DNA of 5,688 nucleotides from DASVEG01 sp036380695 (GTDB lineage Bacteria; Actinomycetota; Acidimicrobiia; Acidimicrobiales; CADCTF01). The first letter of the stretch is position 1, and every line of letters starts with the position of its first letter. The DNA lies in the NCBI GenBank assembly GCA_036380695.1, contig DASVEG010000382.1, positions 1 through 5,688 of the forward strand, read 5' to 3'. Below the pieces are notes generated by a model. The model was not told where the DNA came from. It made no database searches and was given only the letters and a program-made list of their open reading frames with translations. This document shows positions 1 through 5,688 of the stretch, piece by piece. The position numbers were made by a program, and so were the translations under genes.

Positions 1-270
1 CGAGAGCGGGTCGGCGAGGAACGCCGCCTTCACCGTGAACCCGGCGACGGGGATCCAGTCGAACAACTCGACGACGTGCCGCCGTTCCTCGCCGTCGAGG
101 CCGACCATCGCGCCGAACATGGCGACCGTCGTCGCGAAGGCGCCCGCGCACATCGCCGTCGCCAGCCACCCCGACCACCGGTCGCCCAGTCGGCGTCCCG
201 CGACGAGCAGCACGAGGAACCCGGCGAGCGGGAACGCGGGAATCAGCCAAGTGAGGTCGAGCGCGTCCAT
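1..270 (-). CDS. nuoL: NADH-quinone oxidoreductase subunit L, N-terminal fragment (cut by left edge)
   Basis: NuoL is the large antiporter-like membrane subunit at the far end of the complex I pumping arm. Only the first 90 residues are present; the reading frame runs open off the left edge. Reading the reverse complement from ATG at 270-268 gives MDALDLTWLIPAFPLAGFLV at the N-terminus, a first membrane segment at about residues 6-24. After a short basic loop (GRRLGDRW) a second segment follows at about 33-57. A charged stretch (EERRHVVELFDWIP) leads to LADPLS at 85-90, matching the short 'DPLS' motif typical of NuoL and related Mrp/NuoM-type proteins just before their third helix. The start codon directly follows the nuoK stop, with no gap. 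AAGGG at 279-275, inside the last nuoK codons, is a modest Shine-Dalgarno match 4 bases upstream. Identity rests on this short piece plus gene order after nuoK. NuoM or an Mrp subunit is less likely because NuoL normally follows NuoK. Confidence 0.93.
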   Translation of the reverse strand, partial: MDALDLTWLIPAFPLAGFLVLLVAGRRLGDRWSGWLATAMCAGAFATTVAMFGAMVGLDGEERRHVVELFDWIPVAGFTVKAAFLADPLS

Positions 271-576
271 TCAGCCCTTGAGGTAGTGGAGGTCGTCCGC
301 TGTCGCGCCGACGCGCCTGCGGTAGATGGCCACGATGATCCCGAGACCGACGACGACCTCGGCCGCCGCCACGACGAGGACGAAGAACACGACGACCTGT
401 CCGCCGATGTCGTTGAGCTCGCGCGCGTAGCTGACGAAGGTCAGGTTGACCGCGTTGAGCATCAGCTCGACGCACATGAACATCACGAGCACGTTGCGCC
501 GCACCAGCAGGCCGATGGCACCGATGGTGAACAGCAGCGCCGACAACCCGAGGTACCACTCGACACCGACGGTCAC
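271..576 (-). CDS. nuoK: NADH-quinone oxidoreductase subunit K
   Basis: NuoK (ND4L homologue) is a small three-helix membrane subunit of complex I that takes part in proton transfer between the quinone-side subunits and the antiporter-like subunits. The 101-residue product has the normal family length. Three hydrophobic segments are visible at about residues 8-24, 29-50 and 60-84. The two membrane glutamates known to matter for pumping in the family are present: E37 in MCVELMLNAVNL and E73 in AAAEVVVGLGI. The start is GTG at 576-574, because the first internal ATG (residue 32) would delete the first helix. The start overlaps the nuoJ stop as GTGA, and a strong Shine-Dalgarno sequence precedes it by 5 bases. 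The TGA stop at 273-271 is followed immediately by the nuoL ATG, so the two are probably translationally coupled. Confidence 0.97.
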   Translation of the reverse strand: MTVGVEWYLGLSALLFTIGAIGLLVRRNVLVMFMCVELMLNAVNLTFVSYARELNDIGGQVVVFFVLVVAAAEVVVGLGIIVAIYRRRVGATADDLHYLKG

Positions 577-1256
577 GGGTGCACCTCCTCGCCGGCCTCG
601 GCGTCCGCGTCGACGGCGGCGTCTGCGTTGGCTTCGGCAGCGGCGGCCGCCTCCGCCGCGTCGATCTCGCGCAGGCGCAGCTCCTCGGCGCGCATCTCCG
701 CCAGCTCTGCACGCGGCGGCTTGCGCGCCAGCACGACCGCGCCGACGACGGCGATCACCAGCAGCACGCCGGTGACCTCGAACGGCAAGACGAAGTCGGT
801 GAACAACGAGCGTCCGAGCTTCTCGACGTTCTCACCTTCGCCACGGGCCGCGCCCCTCGCGCTCGGCGTGCCGGTCACCCAGTCCCCGGTGCCGCCGAGG
901 ACGAGCACGAGGAAGAGGAGCGCGAGACCGAGCGCGATCGCGACGGGTCGCTGCCCTCGCAGTGGCTCGTGCGTCGGGTCTTCCTCCTGGTCGACGCCGA
1001 GCAGCATGATCACGAACAAGAACAGCACGACGATCGCGCCCGCGTAGACCATCACCTGAACCGCGGCGAGGAAGTGCGCCTCCTGCGCGACGAACAGCAC
1101 GGCCACGCCGAACAACGTGGCGACGAGCGAGAGCGCCGAGTGCACGGGGTTGCGCGCGAACACGACCGAGAGCGCGCCGGCGATGACGATCACCGCCGCG
1201 ACGGCGAACACACCGGCGTCGACTTTCGTCGCAGCGAGGAGCAGGGCGTCGGTCAC
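573..1256 (-). CDS. nuoJ: NADH-quinone oxidoreductase subunit J with acidic/alanine-rich C-terminal tail
   Basis: NuoJ (ND6 homologue) is a membrane subunit of complex I lying between NuoH and NuoK and NuoL. The product has 227 residues. Hydrophobic segments are visible at about residues 14-34, 40-57, 64-87, 104-121 and 156-177, the expected five helices. The family signature VQVMVYAGAIVVLFLFVIML spans 66-85 and includes the conserved tyrosine Y71. The start chosen is GTG at 1256-1254, overlapping the nuoI stop as GTGA. The open frame extends 37 codons further upstream, but that part is arginine-rich, lies over the nuoI coding sequence and lacks NuoJ character. A weak G-rich Shine-Dalgarno match (GGGGTGG) lies just upstream. 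Residues 181-227 form a soluble tail rich in Ala, Glu and Asp, perhaps helical or coiled-coil at 183-210, beyond the last membrane helix. The final codons of this tail (Glu-Glu-Val) double as the nuoK ribosome binding site. Confidence 0.96.
   Translation of the reverse strand: MTDALLLAATKVDAGVFAVAAVIVIAGALSVVFARNPVHSALSLVATLFGVAVLFVAQEAHFLAAVQVMVYAGAIVVLFLFVIMLLGVDQEEDPTHEPLRGQRPVAIALGLALLFLVLVLGGTGDWVTGTPSARGAARGEGENVEKLGRSLFTDFVLPFEVTGVLLVIAVVGAVVLARKPPRAELAEMRAEELRLREIDAAEAAAAAEANADAAVDADAEAGEEVHP
582..590 (-). promoter_or_regulatory. Strong ribosome binding site for nuoK
   Basis: The minus strand reads GAGGAGGTG from 590 to 582, a near-complete match to the 16S rRNA anti-Shine-Dalgarno sequence, with 5 bases between it and the GTG at 576. 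It lies inside the nuoJ coding sequence (codons 223-225, Glu-Glu-Val) and supports the GTG start of nuoK. Confidence 0.85.
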
Positions 1257-1897
1257 CGGCCACCCCGGTTGTCGGCGATAGCGGACCACGCCTCGCCGGT
1301 CTTCTCGTCGGCGTCGGCCTGCGTCGGCTCGGGTTCGCGCACGCCGTAGCCGAGCTCGCCCGACCACTGCACCGTGCCCTCGAACGCGGCGTTGCCGTTC
1401 GGTGCGGTGGCGCGGACCCAGGCGGAGGTGTGCTCGTCCTCACCCTCCATCCACAGCTCCCACGGCATCTGCTTCGGGCGGCCCTCGTCGTCGACGACGA
1501 GCTCGTCCTTCGTATAGATCGCGTCCTGCCGGTTGCTGAAGGAGAACTCGAACAGCTTCGACTCGGTGATGGCCTCGGTCGGGCACGCCTCGACGCACAG
1601 GTCGCAGTGGATGCAGCGCAGGTAGTTGATCTCGTAGACGAAGCCGAACCGCTCGCCCGGCGACACCGGCGCGTCGGGCGGGTTGTCCGCGCCGCGCACG
1701 TAGATGCAGCGCGCCGGGCACACGCCCGCGCACAGCTCGCATCCGATGCACTTCTCCATGCCGTCCTCGTAGCGGTTCAGCACGTGACGGCCGTGATGGC
1801 GCTCCGGCTTGGGGCGCTTCTCGGCCGGGTACTCCGTGGTGACGCGGGGCAACCGCATCTGGCGGAGCGTGACCCAGAACCCGTCGAGCGAGCCCAT
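1253..1897 (-). CDS. nuoI: NADH-quinone oxidoreductase subunit I (2x[4Fe-4S] ferredoxin-type)
   Basis: NuoI is a peripheral-arm subunit that holds clusters N6a and N6b and relays electrons from NuoG toward NuoB and the quinone site. The 214-residue product contains two classic ferredoxin motifs. The first is C50-x2-C53-x2-C56-x3-C60-P and the second C95-x2-C98-x2-C101-x3-C105-P, so all eight ligands are present. An extra cysteine, C64, is not an expected ligand. The N-terminal part (MGSLDGFWVTLRQM) is amphipathic and fits the membrane-facing helix of NuoI; the TEYP segment at 21-24 is also typical. The start is ATG at 1897-1895, preceded by a strong Shine-Dalgarno sequence. The gene is separated from nuoH by 27 bases, the only gap in the window, and its TGA overlaps the nuoJ GTG. 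The C-terminal part beyond about residue 150 is hydrophilic, has no cysteine and is longer than in the shorter NuoI of E. coli. Confidence 0.97.
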   Translation of the reverse strand: MGSLDGFWVTLRQMRLPRVTTEYPAEKRPKPERHHGRHVLNRYEDGMEKCIGCELCAGVCPARCIYVRGADNPPDAPVSPGERFGFVYEINYLRCIHCDLCVEACPTEAITESKLFEFSFSNRQDAIYTKDELVVDDEGRPKQMPWELWMEGEDEHTSAWVRATAPNGNAAFEGTVQWSGELGYGVREPEPTQADADEKTGEAWSAIADNRGGR

Positions 1898-1904
1898 CAG
1901 CCGT

Positions 1905-1910
1905 TCCTCC
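1905..1910 (-). promoter_or_regulatory. Ribosome binding site for nuoI
   Basis: The minus strand reads GGAGGA from 1910 to 1905, 7 bases before the nuoI ATG at 1897. It is the only strong Shine-Dalgarno sequence here lying outside a coding region, in the 27-base nuoH-nuoI gap, and it fixes the nuoI start. Confidence 0.88.
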
Positions 1911-1924
1911 TCGTGGCCGGTCGA

Positions 1925-3091
1925 TCAGGCATGGAGGTCCTCCTCCATCACGGTCTCCCGGCCGAGCTGCAGCGAACGCATCAGCAGGGCGGCGGGGACC
2001 ACGAGGAACGCGGGGAACGCCCACAGCAGGTGCGTGCGGTCGATCTGGATCGCGGCGATGACGAGCAGCCACCCCAGCGACAGCGGGATGAGCACCTTCC
2101 ACCCGAGATCCATGAGCTGGTCGTACCGCAGCCTCGGCAGCGTGGCGCGGAACCACACGTACGTGAACAGGAAGACCAGCAGCTTCGCGAGAAACCAGAC
2201 CGGGGACACCGAGCTGAAGAACGGCACGTCCCACGGGATCGTCGGCCCGCCAAGGAACAGCGTCACGATGACGGCCGACATCGTGATCGTGTTCATGAAC
2301 TCGGCGAGGAAGAAGAGCGCGAACCGGATCGAGGAGTACTCGGTGTGGAAGCCGCCGACGAGCTCCTGCTCGGCCTCGACGAGGTCGAACGGCGGGCGGT
2401 TCAGCTCTGCCGTGGCGGCGATCAGGAACAGCACGAAGGGCAGCACGCCGAGGCGGATGAGGTTCCAGTCGGCGATGTTGCCCGCCTGCCCGGCCACGAT
2501 GTCGCTCGTGTAGAGCGACCCGGTGACGAGCACGATCGTCACCACGCTGAGGCCGAGCGCGGCTTCGTACGACACCATCTGCGCGCTGGCCCTGACCGAA
2601 CCGAGGAGCGGGTACTTCGAGCCGGACGCCCAGCCGGCGAGCATCACGCCGTAGACGGCGATGGACGACATCGCGAGCAGGAAGAGGATGCCGATAGGAG
2701 GGTCGGCGAGCTGCAGCCGCGTCTCGTGACCGAACAGCTCGATAGAGCCGCCGAAGGGCACGATGGCGAAGCTGAGGAACGCGGGGACGATAGAGAGGTA
2801 CGGCGCGAGCTTGAACACCAGCCGGTCGCTGCGCTCGGGGATCAGGTCTTCCTTGAAGAAGAACTTGATGCCGTCGGCGAGCGTCTGGAGGATCCCCCAC
2901 GGCCCGGCGCGGTTCGGGCCGATGCGGTTCTGCATGTCGGCGATGATCTTGCGCTCGAACCAGATCATCAGCATCACGGCGACGAGCAACATCGCGAACA
3001 CGAACAGCGTCTTGCCGACGACGATGGCGAAGACGCCGAAGTCGATGTTGCCCTCGAGGAGCGGGTCGCCCGCGGCGAGGAACGGCGTCAT
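1925..3091 (-). CDS. nuoH: NADH-quinone oxidoreductase subunit H
   Basis: NuoH (ND1 homologue) anchors the peripheral arm to the membrane and forms much of the quinone-binding channel and the first part of the proton path. The 388-residue product is a multi-helix membrane protein. Family motifs in order are: WFERK at 44-48; QNRIGPNRAGPWGILQTLAD at 54-73, followed by the GIKFFFKED loop to 82; GWASGSKYPLLGSVRASAQM from 153, continuing to SYE at 176; AELNRPPFDLVEAEQELVGG from 228, followed by FHTEYSSIRFALFFLAEF to 265; and RATLPRLRYDQLMDLGWK at 315-332. The acidic, quinone-facing loops that define the family are intact. The start is ATG at 3091-3089, overlapping the nuoG stop as ATGA. No convincing Shine-Dalgarno sequence precedes it, so it probably depends on coupling with nuoG translation. 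The frame stays open upstream to 3448, but that part is arginine- and proline-rich and overlaps nuoG. The last codons form a hairpin described separately. Confidence 0.98.
   Translation of the reverse strand: MTPFLAAGDPLLEGNIDFGVFAIVVGKTLFVFAMLLVAVMLMIWFERKIIADMQNRIGPNRAGPWGILQTLADGIKFFFKEDLIPERSDRLVFKLAPYLSIVPAFLSFAIVPFGGSIELFGHETRLQLADPPIGILFLLAMSSIAVYGVMLAGWASGSKYPLLGSVRASAQMVSYEAALGLSVVTIVLVTGSLYTSDIVAGQAGNIADWNLIRLGVLPFVLFLIAATAELNRPPFDLVEAEQELVGGFHTEYSSIRFALFFLAEFMNTITMSAVIVTLFLGGPTIPWDVPFFSSVSPVWFLAKLLVFLFTYVWFRATLPRLRYDQLMDLGWKVLIPLSLGWLLVIAAIQIDRTHLLWAFPAFLVVPAALLMRSLQLGRETVMEEDLHA
1931..1948 (-). repeat. Perfect 7-bp inverted repeat (hairpin) at the 3' end of nuoH
   Basis: Positions 1931-1937 (ATGGAGG) and 1942-1948 (CCTCCAT) are perfect reverse complements around a 4-base loop. 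In the mRNA this hairpin covers codons Met-Glu-Glu-Asp-Leu-His, four bases before the nuoH stop. There is no U tract after it, so it does not look like an intrinsic terminator. Its CCUCC arm is also complementary to the nuoI Shine-Dalgarno GGAGG about 22 bases downstream. A regulatory role is inferred only. Confidence 0.5.
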
Positions 3092-5688
3092 GGCGTCTCG
3101 ATCGCGAACTCGTTCGCCGGCGCGTCGACGTCGATCAACGCCGCGGTGTCGATGCCGGGAAGGTTGAACGGCAGCGACGCCGAACCGCGCGGCTGGTGGG
3201 GGTCGGCTTCGACCGTCAGCGTCGTGGTCAGCCGGTTGCTGCGGAGTCGGATCGTGCCGCCGCTCTTCACGCCGAGGCGGTCGAGGTCGAGCGGGTTGAC
3301 GCACAGCACCGGCTCGGCGGCGAGCGGCGCCAGCGACGGCGACATCCGCACCGTCACGCCCGCGTCGTAGAGCTTGCGGCCGCTGACGAGCCGCAGCGCG
3401 TACGAGTCGGGCTTGAACTCGCGCGGCGCCTCGACCGCGCGGTCCCACACGAGCAACGGCGGTTCTGGGCGCGAATCCGGCGACATGTCGCCGTCTTTGC
3501 GCCCAATTCCCTCGGGGGAGTCGGAGGTTTCACCCTCCAGCACGGTTTCGCCCTGGATCTCGGCGTGGATGATGCCGGGGGTCGACATGGGATCCGCGCT
3601 CGCGTCGACCGCGCGCGAGGCGCCCGGCTCGACCGAGCCGAGCGGGGCGACGACACCGTCGCGGAAGCGACGCTCCGCGAGGACGGACCGCGTGATGCCC
3701 GCGTGCGAAGGGGCAACGCGCCCGATCTCCTCCCACACGCTGTCGAGCGTCGTGAACCCGAGGTCGCCGCCGAGGCGTGCGGCCAACTCGGCCGCGATCA
3801 TCCAGTCGGGCCATGCCACTTCCGGGGCGGTGACCTTCGGGCTGAGGCGGGTGACACGACCCTCGAGGTTCGTGGTCGTTCCCGCCCGCTCCGCGAACGT
3901 CGCCGCGGGCAGCACGACGTCGGCCTTGCGGACCGAGTCGGTGAGGAAGCAGTCGATGGCAACCACGAACGATGCGCGGTCGAGCGCGCGCCTGGCGAGC
4001 TCGCGATCGGGGAAGTCGGAGAGCGGGTCGGCCCCCAGCAGCACGAGGCCGTGGATGCGGCCGTCGGCAGCGGCGCGCAGGATGCCGTCGGTGTCGAGAC
4101 CGCGCGCCTCCGGCGCCGCTCCCCACGCGTCGACGAACCACGACCTGCCGTCGTCGAGGCCCACCCGGCCGGGCAGCACGCCGGGCGCCAGGCCCATGTC
4201 GAGCGCGCCGTGCACGTTGCCGCGCCGTAGCGCGGAGAGGAAGCGCACGCCGGGCAGGCCGGCCAGTGCTGCCGCCGCGGCGACGACCGACGACGCCGGC
4301 TCGGCGACCGACGGACGGCCGGCGATCACCACGGGCGAGTCGCCGAGCGTGCCGGCGAGGTCGCCGTCGACGAGCCGTCGCGCCGCGGCCAGCGCTTCAC
4401 CGGGGAGGTATGGCACGACCTCCGCGGCATACGGGGTGAGCCCGGTGCGCCGCGGCGTGACCTCGACGATGCGCAGCCCTTCGTTGAGCGCCGCGCCCCG
4501 CAGCCGGAGGTAAAGCACCGGCAGCTCTTCCTTGATGTCAGGACCGAGCAGGATCACGGCCGACGCGCGGCACGCGTCGTCGATCGTCGCCCTGGGGAGG
4601 CCGAGCACGAGCTCGGCCGGGAGACCGTCGCCGAGCTGCGCGTCGACGTTGTCGGTGCCGAGCACCGACTTCGCGAGCTTCGCCCATGCGTACTGGTCTT
4701 CGTTCGGCAGCCGTGCGCCGCCGATGACCGCCACCGCACCAGGGCCGTATGCGGTCTTGGCGTCGGACAACCCGAGCGCGGCAGCGTCGAGGGCGTCCGC
4801 CCACGAGGCGTCGACGAGCTCGTCGACCTTCTTCACGAGCGGCCGTCCGAGCCGCTCCGCGCTGTTGACGGCTTCGTAGGAGAACCGGCCCTTGTCGCAC
4901 AGCCACCCGTGGTTCACGGGGTCGCTGTCGAGGCCGATGTAACGGGTCAACCGGTCCTGCGACGACTGCACGGCGATACGGCAACCGACGGCGCATTGCG
5001 TGCAGGTCGACTCGACCTGCTCGAGGTCCCACGGCCGCGCCTTGAAGCGGTACGGCTGCGCGAGCAGCGCGCCGACCGGGCAGATCTGGACGGTGTTGCC
5101 GGAGAAGTACGACGAGAACGGCTGGTCGGGGAACGTGTTGACCTCGATGTGCGACCCGCGGCCCACGAACTCGATCAGCCGGTCGCCGGCGATCTCGTCG
5201 GCGAACCGGGTGCAGCGATCGCACTGGATGCAGCGCTCGCGGTCGATGTGCACGAGCGCCGACAACGCGATCGGCTTCTCCCAGTGGCGCTTCTCCTCGA
5301 CGAAGCGCGTTTCGCCAGGGCCGTACGCGAACGTCTGGTCCTGCAGCGGGCACTCGCCGCCCTTGTCGCACACGGGGCAGTCGAGCGGGTGGTTGATCAG
5401 GAGGAACTCGAGCACGCCGTCCTGCGCCTTCTTGGTGGCAGCGGACTTCGTGTCGACCTTCATGTCGGCCGCGACCTGGATCATGCACGCTGGCTGGAGG
5501 GCTGGGCCGCGGCCCGTGTCGATGTCGACGATGCACATCCGGCACATGCCGACGGGCTTCATCCGCGGGTGGTAGCAGAAGCGCGGGATGTAGGTGCCGT
5601 GGCGCTCGGCGGCGGCGATCAGCAGCTCGCCGGGCTGCGCTTCGATCTCGACGCCGTTGACGGTGACGGTGACGGTCGACTTCTCGGG
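3088..5688 (-). CDS. nuoG: NADH-quinone oxidoreductase subunit G (5' end cut by right edge)
   Basis: NuoG is the largest electron-transfer subunit of complex I; it carries electrons from NuoF to NuoI. 866 residues are visible, beginning PEKSTVTVTVNGVEIEAQPG. The start codon lies off the right edge, probably only a few codons away, since this resembles the beginning of the ferredoxin domain. In visible-residue numbering the metal sites are: [2Fe-2S] N1b at C38, C49, C52, C68; N5 at H100, C104, C107, C113; N4 at C153, C156, C159, C203; and N7 at C229, C232, C236, C264. All ligands are present, including N7, which some lineages lack. From about residue 225 to the end it is a molybdopterin-oxidoreductase-like domain, which in NuoG is structural and binds no molybdenum. 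A C-terminal dinucleotide-binding-type domain spans about 760-866. A hydrophilic linker at about 697-747 separates the two and contains a palindromic DNA element. The TGA overlaps the nuoH ATG as ATGA. Confidence 0.97.
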   Translation of the reverse strand, partial: PEKSTVTVTVNGVEIEAQPGELLIAAAERHGTYIPRFCYHPRMKPVGMCRMCIVDIDTGRGPALQPACMIQVAADMKVDTKSAATKKAQDGVLEFLLINHPLDCPVCDKGGECPLQDQTFAYGPGETRFVEEKRHWEKPIALSALVHIDRERCIQCDRCTRFADEIAGDRLIEFVGRGSHIEVNTFPDQPFSSYFSGNTVQICPVGALLAQPYRFKARPWDLEQVESTCTQCAVGCRIAVQSSQDRLTRYIGLDSDPVNHGWLCDKGRFSYEAVNSAERLGRPLVKKVDELVDASWADALDAAALGLSDAKTAYGPGAVAVIGGARLPNEDQYAWAKLAKSVLGTDNVDAQLGDGLPAELVLGLPRATIDDACRASAVILLGPDIKEELPVLYLRLRGAALNEGLRIVEVTPRRTGLTPYAAEVVPYLPGEALAAARRLVDGDLAGTLGDSPVVIAGRPSVAEPASSVVAAAAALAGLPGVRFLSALRRGNVHGALDMGLAPGVLPGRVGLDDGRSWFVDAWGAAPEARGLDTDGILRAAADGRIHGLVLLGADPLSDFPDRELARRALDRASFVVAIDCFLTDSVRKADVVLPAATFAERAGTTTNLEGRVTRLSPKVTAPEVAWPDWMIAAELAARLGGDLGFTTLDSVWEEIGRVAPSHAGITRSVLAERRFRDGVVAPLGSVEPGASRAVDASADPMSTPGIIHAEIQGETVLEGETSDSPEGIGRKDGDMSPDSRPEPPLLVWDRAVEAPREFKPDSYALRLVSGRKLYDAGVTVRMSPSLAPLAAEPVLCVNPLDLDRLGVKSGGTIRLRSNRLTTTLTVEADPHQPRGSASLPFNLPGIDTAALIDVDAPANEFAIETP
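3466..3505. repeat. Near-perfect 40-base inverted repeat inside nuoG (candidate palindromic element)
   Basis: The centre, 3478-3493 (CGGCGACATGTCGCCG), is a perfect 16-base palindrome. On either side lies a two-base mismatch (TC opposite TC), and beyond it outer arms at 3466-3475 (TGGGCGCGAA) and 3496-3505 (TTTGCGCCCA) pair at 9 of 10 positions. Overall 17 of 20 positions are complementary, and two more pairs at 3461-3462 with 3509-3510 extend it weakly. It encodes visible NuoG residues of about 729-741 in the linker before the C-terminal domain. The codons here include GGA, ATT, AAA, GAT, CCA and GAA, unlike the G/C-ending codons of the rest of the gene. The architecture resembles a REP-like or in-frame palindromic element; no other copy was found in this window. 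Confidence 0.7.

Noticed and set aside
76..1047. Long plus-strand open frames at 76-1047 and 579-1349.
   Set aside because: Both are antisense to nuoL, nuoK and nuoJ, with low-complexity charged or Ser/Ala-rich products and no plausible start context.
1257..1367. A longer NuoJ beginning 37 codons upstream.
   Set aside because: The added residues are Arg-rich and read over the nuoI 3' end. The GTG at 1256 gives the GTGA overlap and a normal NuoJ start.
1931..1948. The hairpin at the end of nuoH as an intrinsic terminator.
   Set aside because: No U-rich tract follows, the stem is short, and the operon continues directly into nuoI.
1440..2900. A 486-codon minus-strand frame overlapping nuoH and nuoI in another frame.
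   Set aside because: The product is Arg/Pro/Ala-rich without domains, while the competing frame encodes clear NuoH and NuoI.
1430..3370. A 646-codon open frame on the plus strand opposite nuoI, nuoH and the end of nuoG.
   Set aside because: It is Arg/Glu/His/Asp-rich with no recognisable domain and lies antisense to genes with unmistakable family motifs. Long antisense frames are expected in GC-rich DNA.
3092..3448. A longer NuoH with a start up to 119 codons upstream.
   Set aside because: The extra part lies wholly inside nuoG and is Arg/Pro-rich. The ATG at 3091 gives the typical NuoH N-terminus and an ATGA overlap.
3196..4513. Plus-strand open frames at 3196-4230 and 3374-4513 opposite nuoG.
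   Set aside because: They overlap each other in different frames, have biased composition, and are shadows of the nuoG codon pattern.
3088..5688. NuoG as a formate dehydrogenase or other molybdenum enzyme.
   Set aside because: The N-terminal ligand pattern (N1b, N5, N4, N7) and the nuo gene context fit complex I. No active-site Cys/Sec context for molybdenum was recognised.
1..5688. A previously undescribed multi-gene system, CRISPR array, tRNA or insertion sequence.
   Set aside because: The window is almost wholly occupied by six recognised complex I genes. No spaced direct repeats, tRNA-like folds, transposase or terminal repeats were seen.

Overview
This window is a continuous stretch of a respiratory complex I (NDH-1, proton-pumping NADH:quinone oxidoreductase) operon. 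All genes lie on the minus strand, so transcription runs from the right end to the left end. In transcription order they are nuoG (5' end cut by the right edge), nuoH, nuoI, nuoJ, nuoK and nuoL (only the first 90 codons, cut by the left edge). This is the usual bacterial nuoA-N order. nuoF is expected just beyond the right edge, and the rest of nuoL, then nuoM and nuoN, beyond the left edge.

The DNA is strongly GC-rich, with third codon positions mostly G or C. GTG starts are used for nuoJ and nuoK. NuoG carries a complete fourth tetranuclear cluster site (N7) and a molybdopterin-binding-type C-terminal domain. Together these suggest a high-GC Actinomycetota-type bacterium, possibly Acidimicrobiia. 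The lineage is an inference from composition and protein style and is not proven here.

Layout: 3088-5688 encodes the electron-transfer subunit NuoG, with one [2Fe-2S] and three [4Fe-4S] ligand sets. 1925-3091 encodes the membrane subunit NuoH, which forms the quinone channel. 1253-1897 encodes NuoI, which carries two [4Fe-4S] clusters and passes electrons to the quinone site. 573-1256 and 271-576 encode the small membrane subunits NuoJ and NuoK. 1-270 encodes the start of the antiporter-like pump subunit NuoL. Electrons entering at NuoF would pass through NuoG, then NuoI, to quinone at NuoH. NuoJ, NuoK and NuoL are part of the proton-pumping arm.

The genes are packed tightly. nuoG/nuoH, nuoI/nuoJ and nuoJ/nuoK each overlap by 4 bases (ATGA, GTGA, GTGA), and nuoK/nuoL abut with no gap. 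The only intergenic space is 27 bases between nuoH and nuoI. No promoter, terminator, RNA gene, mobile element or CRISPR array was seen.

The window is mainly ordinary core metabolism, and no new multi-gene system is visible. The one clearly unusual element is a roughly 40-base near-perfect inverted repeat at 3466-3505, inside the coding sequence of nuoG. It lies in a hydrophilic linker with atypical codons and looks like a palindromic element carried in frame. A smaller point is a perfect 7-bp hairpin over the last codons of nuoH, which could interact with the nuoI ribosome binding site.
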